From NCBI GenBank assembly GCA_031292735.1, contig JARLGP010000172.1, positions 1 to 21,726 on the forward strand: a stretch of DNA of 21,726 nucleotides, given 5' to 3'. Numbering within the stretch: position 1 is the stretch's first letter; each line of letters starts with the position of its first letter. The stretch comes from Holophaga sp. Its GTDB lineage: Bacteria; Acidobacteriota; Holophagae; Holophagales; Holophagaceae. Both the position numbers and the translations under genes were made by a program. The notes under the pieces were generated by a model, which searched no databases, was not told the DNA's origin, and was given only the letters and a program-made list of their open reading frames with translations. Shown piece by piece: positions 19,819 through 21,726 of the stretch.

Positions 19819-21248
19819 GGGCTGACCGTCTCGACATTCAGCATGCCCTTGGTCAGCTCGTAGATCTTGGCTTCCAGGAAGATGTTCAAGGCGCCCCGGT
19901 CCAGCAGGCCGGCCTTGGTTTCGAACTCCAGGATCTCCAGGCTGCGCGGGATGCTCACGGCGGCCTTGTACGGGCGGTCGGCGGCCACCAGGGCGTCGTG
20001 CACGTCGCAGATGGCCATGAGCTTGCTCTGGGTGGGGATCTGGTCCGCCTTCAGGTGCCGCGGGTAGCCCATGCCGTTCAGCCGCTCGTGGTGGGCATAG
20101 GCGATGTCGGCCACCTGGGCGAAGGGCCCGGTCCAGGGGATCTTGCTGAGGAAGTTGAAGGTCTTCTGCACGTGGCTGTTGATCTCCTCGCGCTCCTCCT
20201 TGGAGAGGCTGCCCTTGGGAATGCGCAGGGCGGAGATGTCGGCGCTTTCCAGGATCCGCGCCTCGCCTTCCCGCCAATGGTGGAAGCCGAGCTCCTCCAG
20301 CTCGTCCATGGCCTCCACCACCTCCTGGGGCAGCACCTGGGGCTCGTTGCTGCGCAGGATCAGGTCGGCGATGCGCTCGCGCTCCACCTGGCGGGCGGTC
20401 ATCAGCACCTTGGGGTAGGCCGGGTCGTACGGCTCGCCGTTCTTCCAGGCCTCCAGGATCCTGGCATTGATGGACTCCAGGTCCCGCTGGTAGAGCCGCT
20501 GGAGGATGCGTTCCAGGCGCTCCGGCTCCAGCTTGCGCGCCTTGACCAGCACCTGCTCGCGCACCCCGACCTTGCCGAAATCGTGCAGCAGGCTGGCGTA
20601 GCGGATCTCCCGCAGCTGCGCCTCGCTGAAGTTGAGCTGGCCGTAGGGGCCGTCCGGGGTGCGGTTGACCGCCTCGGCCAGGCCCACGGTGAGCAGCGCC
20701 ACCCGGGCGGAATGGCCGGAGGTGGAGGGGTCGCGTTCTTCAATCGCGGTCACGGCGGCGTTGACGAACCCTTCGAACAGCTTTTCGATGTTCTCGTTGA
20801 GCTTGAGAATCTCCTGGGTGCGCTCCTGCACCATGGTCTCCAGCTGGGTCTGGTAGGCCTCGTTGTCCCGCTTCAGCTTGTAGTGGTCCAGGGCCCGCAC
20901 CAGGCTGGCGTCCAGTTCGGCCAGCTTGAACGGCTTCTGGATGAAGTCGTAGGCGCCGCGTTTGAGCGCCTGGATGGCCGACTCGGTGGTGGCGTAGCCG
21001 GTCATGAGGATGCAGAAGGTGCGAGGGTCGATTTCCTGGACGGTGTTGATCAGGTCCAGGCCGGACAGCCCGCCCGGCATGTTGAGGTCGGTGAAGATGA
21101 TGGCGTAGTGCCGGGCCTTGGCCATCTGGATGGCCACTTCGGCCGTTTCCGCACCCTCGGGCGAGTAGCCCATGCTTCCCAGGGCCTCCACCAGGAGGGT
21201 CCGGAAATCGGGTTCGTCATCGACGATCAGAATTCGATTGGTATCCAT
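19815..21248 (-). CDS. Response regulator with HD-GYP (cyclic di-GMP phosphodiesterase-type) output and a large insertion
   Basis: This 477-residue protein pairs a receiver (DDE 10-12, D54 in FTDLNMPGG, K105 in IQKPFK) with a coiled coil (about 125-155) and an HD-GYP domain. HD-GYP domains hydrolyse cyclic di-GMP. Metal and signature residues are visible: SGHSARV with H179, LHDFGKVG with H222, D223 and K226, H359 in NSHVQK, HHERLNGMGYP with H386, H387 and GYP 394-396, and ICDVHDAL with D415 and D418. The gap from HD to H359 is 137 residues, where a plain HD-GYP domain has under 30, so roughly 110 residues (about 245-345) are inserted. ATG 21248 has no strong Shine-Dalgarno; an in-frame TAG lies 24 nt upstream, so no longer start exists. 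It heads a set with the second regulator and nagZ. Confidence 0.93.
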   Translation of the reverse strand: MDTNRILIVDDEPDFRTLLVEALGSMGYSPEGAETAEVAIQMAKARHYAIIFTDLNMPGGLSGLDLINTVQEIDPRTFCILMTGYATTESAIQALKRGAYDFIQKPFKLAELDASLVRALDHYKLKRDNEAYQTQLETMVQERTQEILKLNENIEKLFEGFVNAAVTAIEERDPSTSGHSARVALLTVGLAEAVNRTPDGPYGQLNFSEAQLREIRYASLLHDFGKVGVREQVLVKARKLEPERLERILQRLYQRDLESINARILEAWKNGEPYDPAYPKVLMTARQVERERIADLILRSNEPQVLPQEVVEAMDELEELGFHHWREGEARILESADISALRIPKGSLSKEEREEINSHVQKTFNFLSKIPWTGPFAQVADIAYAHHERLNGMGYPRHLKADQIPTQSKLMAICDVHDALVAADRPYKAAVSIPRSLEILEFETKAGLLDRGALNIFLEAKIYELTKGMLNVETVSP

Positions 21249-21283
21249 GATTGCCCCAGGATAGCAATCCTACCGGCTCCTTC

Positions 21284-21320
21284 AGTTGGAAAAACAAAAA
21301 TGAACGGGTTCCGGCCGGTC
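21284..21320 (-). terminator. Possible terminator after the DUF4136 gene
   Basis: On the minus strand the TGA stop is followed by the self-complementary CCGGCCGG and then, after AACCCGTTC, by ATTTTTGTTTTT. The T-rich run in this GC-rich genome is suggestive, but the stem is short, has no proper loop, and is separated from the T-run. It is weak, and may instead be the AT-rich part of a promoter for the HD-GYP operon. Confidence 0.25.
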
Positions 21321-21726
21321 ACCGGGCAGGGGGGGGCGGGAACTTGGCCAGCATCTTCTTGACCGCCACCGTCACCTGCTCGTCGGCGTCCCGGGGATCC
21401 TGGATGCCCGACAGGGCGCCCTCCGCCACGGCCTGCCAAACCAGCTGGTTGCTCTTGTTGTCCACCACCTCCAGGACGATGCTGCCTTCCCGGAAGGTCT
21501 GCACCTCCTCCAGGGTGGCCCCGGTCCGGTAGCCCCAGGGCTGGCCGTAGCCCCAGCCCGGGCCCAGGGCGGTGTAGGTCTGCACCAGGCGGTCGTGGTA
21601 GACCGGATAGTAGGTCAGCAGGAAATCCGGTTCGCCGGTCTGCTGCAGCCGGTAGCCCCGGGCGGCCATCTCCCGCTCCACGATCCGGCGCACCCGGCGG
21701 TCCATGATCGGGTTGTCCATGCCGTC
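21319..21726 (-). CDS. DUF4136-type protein (N-terminus cut by window edge)
   Basis: The frame is open through the right edge, so the beginning, probably including a lipoprotein or export signal, is missing; 135 residues remain. The visible pattern fits DUF4136: DRRVRRIVEREMAARGYRLQQ near the start, then PDFLLTYYPVYHDR, a Gly/aromatic stretch GPGWGYGQPWGYR, and an EGSIVLEVVDNKSNQLVWQAVAEG segment with the typical D...LVW core. It ends in a helix, VTVAVKKMLAKFPPPP. The internal ATG at 21720 is not a credible start because the family needs more sequence upstream. DUF4136 proteins are usually envelope lipoproteins of unknown function. The gene lies 70 bp upstream of the HD-GYP regulator on the same strand. 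The family call is by motif memory and fairly sure. Confidence 0.75.
   Translation of the reverse strand, partial: DGMDNPIMDRRVRRIVEREMAARGYRLQQTGEPDFLLTYYPVYHDRLVQTYTALGPGWGYGQPWGYRTGATLEEVQTFREGSIVLEVVDNKSNQLVWQAVAEGALSGIQDPRDADEQVTVAVKKMLAKFPPPPAR

Overview
The window reads as chromosomal DNA of a GC-rich, Gram-negative bacterium. It has a cytoplasmic NagZ-type muropeptide hexosaminidase, HtpX, a predicted lipoprotein and a DUF4136-type protein. The family mix suggests Acidobacteriota, perhaps the Holophaga/Geothrix side: a DUF6526 membrane protein, a DHCW-motif cupin, a GAF-like protein with a C-terminal module I associate with acidobacteria, and many Ser/Thr-kinase, HD-GYP, PilZ and SpoIIE signalling proteins. 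That placement is inference. I see no insertion sequence, phage gene, CRISPR array or rRNA, and gene density is very high with no gap above 300 bases.

Layout. Positions 1-3969 are on the minus strand: adenosine deaminase family protein preceded by a small FYDLN-type zinc ribbon (ATGA overlap), then tRNA-Arg(UCG), tRNA-Leu(UAG), tig (trigger factor), mog and a truncated DUF6526 membrane protein. Positions 4065-7594 hold a partner-switching signalling module: a minus-strand GAF-like protein diverges from a plus-strand cassette of STAS antagonist, HATPase anti-sigma kinase and GAF-SpoIIE (PP2C) phosphatase, with stop/start contacts between the cassette genes. Positions 7621-12712 hold a lipoprotein, a convergent cupin, htpX, a Ser/Thr protein kinase fused to a long right-handed beta-helix, and an aldo/keto reductase.

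From 12723 to the right edge everything is on the minus strand. In transcription order: DUF4136 protein (cut by the window end), REC-HD-GYP response regulator, REC-coiled-coil-GAF-like response regulator (ATGA overlap), nagZ, clpP, a HisC-type aminotransferase, an aldose 1-epimerase family protein, ychF and a PilZ protein with a degenerate receiver tail. Gaps are mostly below 80 bp, so several may be co-transcribed.

The strongest unusual signals are: (1) the kinase beta-helix, in which 13 cysteines recur at exactly 23-residue (69-nt, always TGC) intervals; (2) the anti-sigma kinase, whose adenine-contacting Asp of the DxGxG box appears to be His; (3) an HD-GYP domain with about 110 extra residues inserted between its metal-binding motifs; (4) a PilZ protein with a pseudo-receiver; (5) a trigger factor with a His/Cys-rich tail. 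None of these on its own proves a new system. The partner-switching cassette with its divergent GAF-like gene and the kinase/beta-helix fusion are the best candidates for follow-up.
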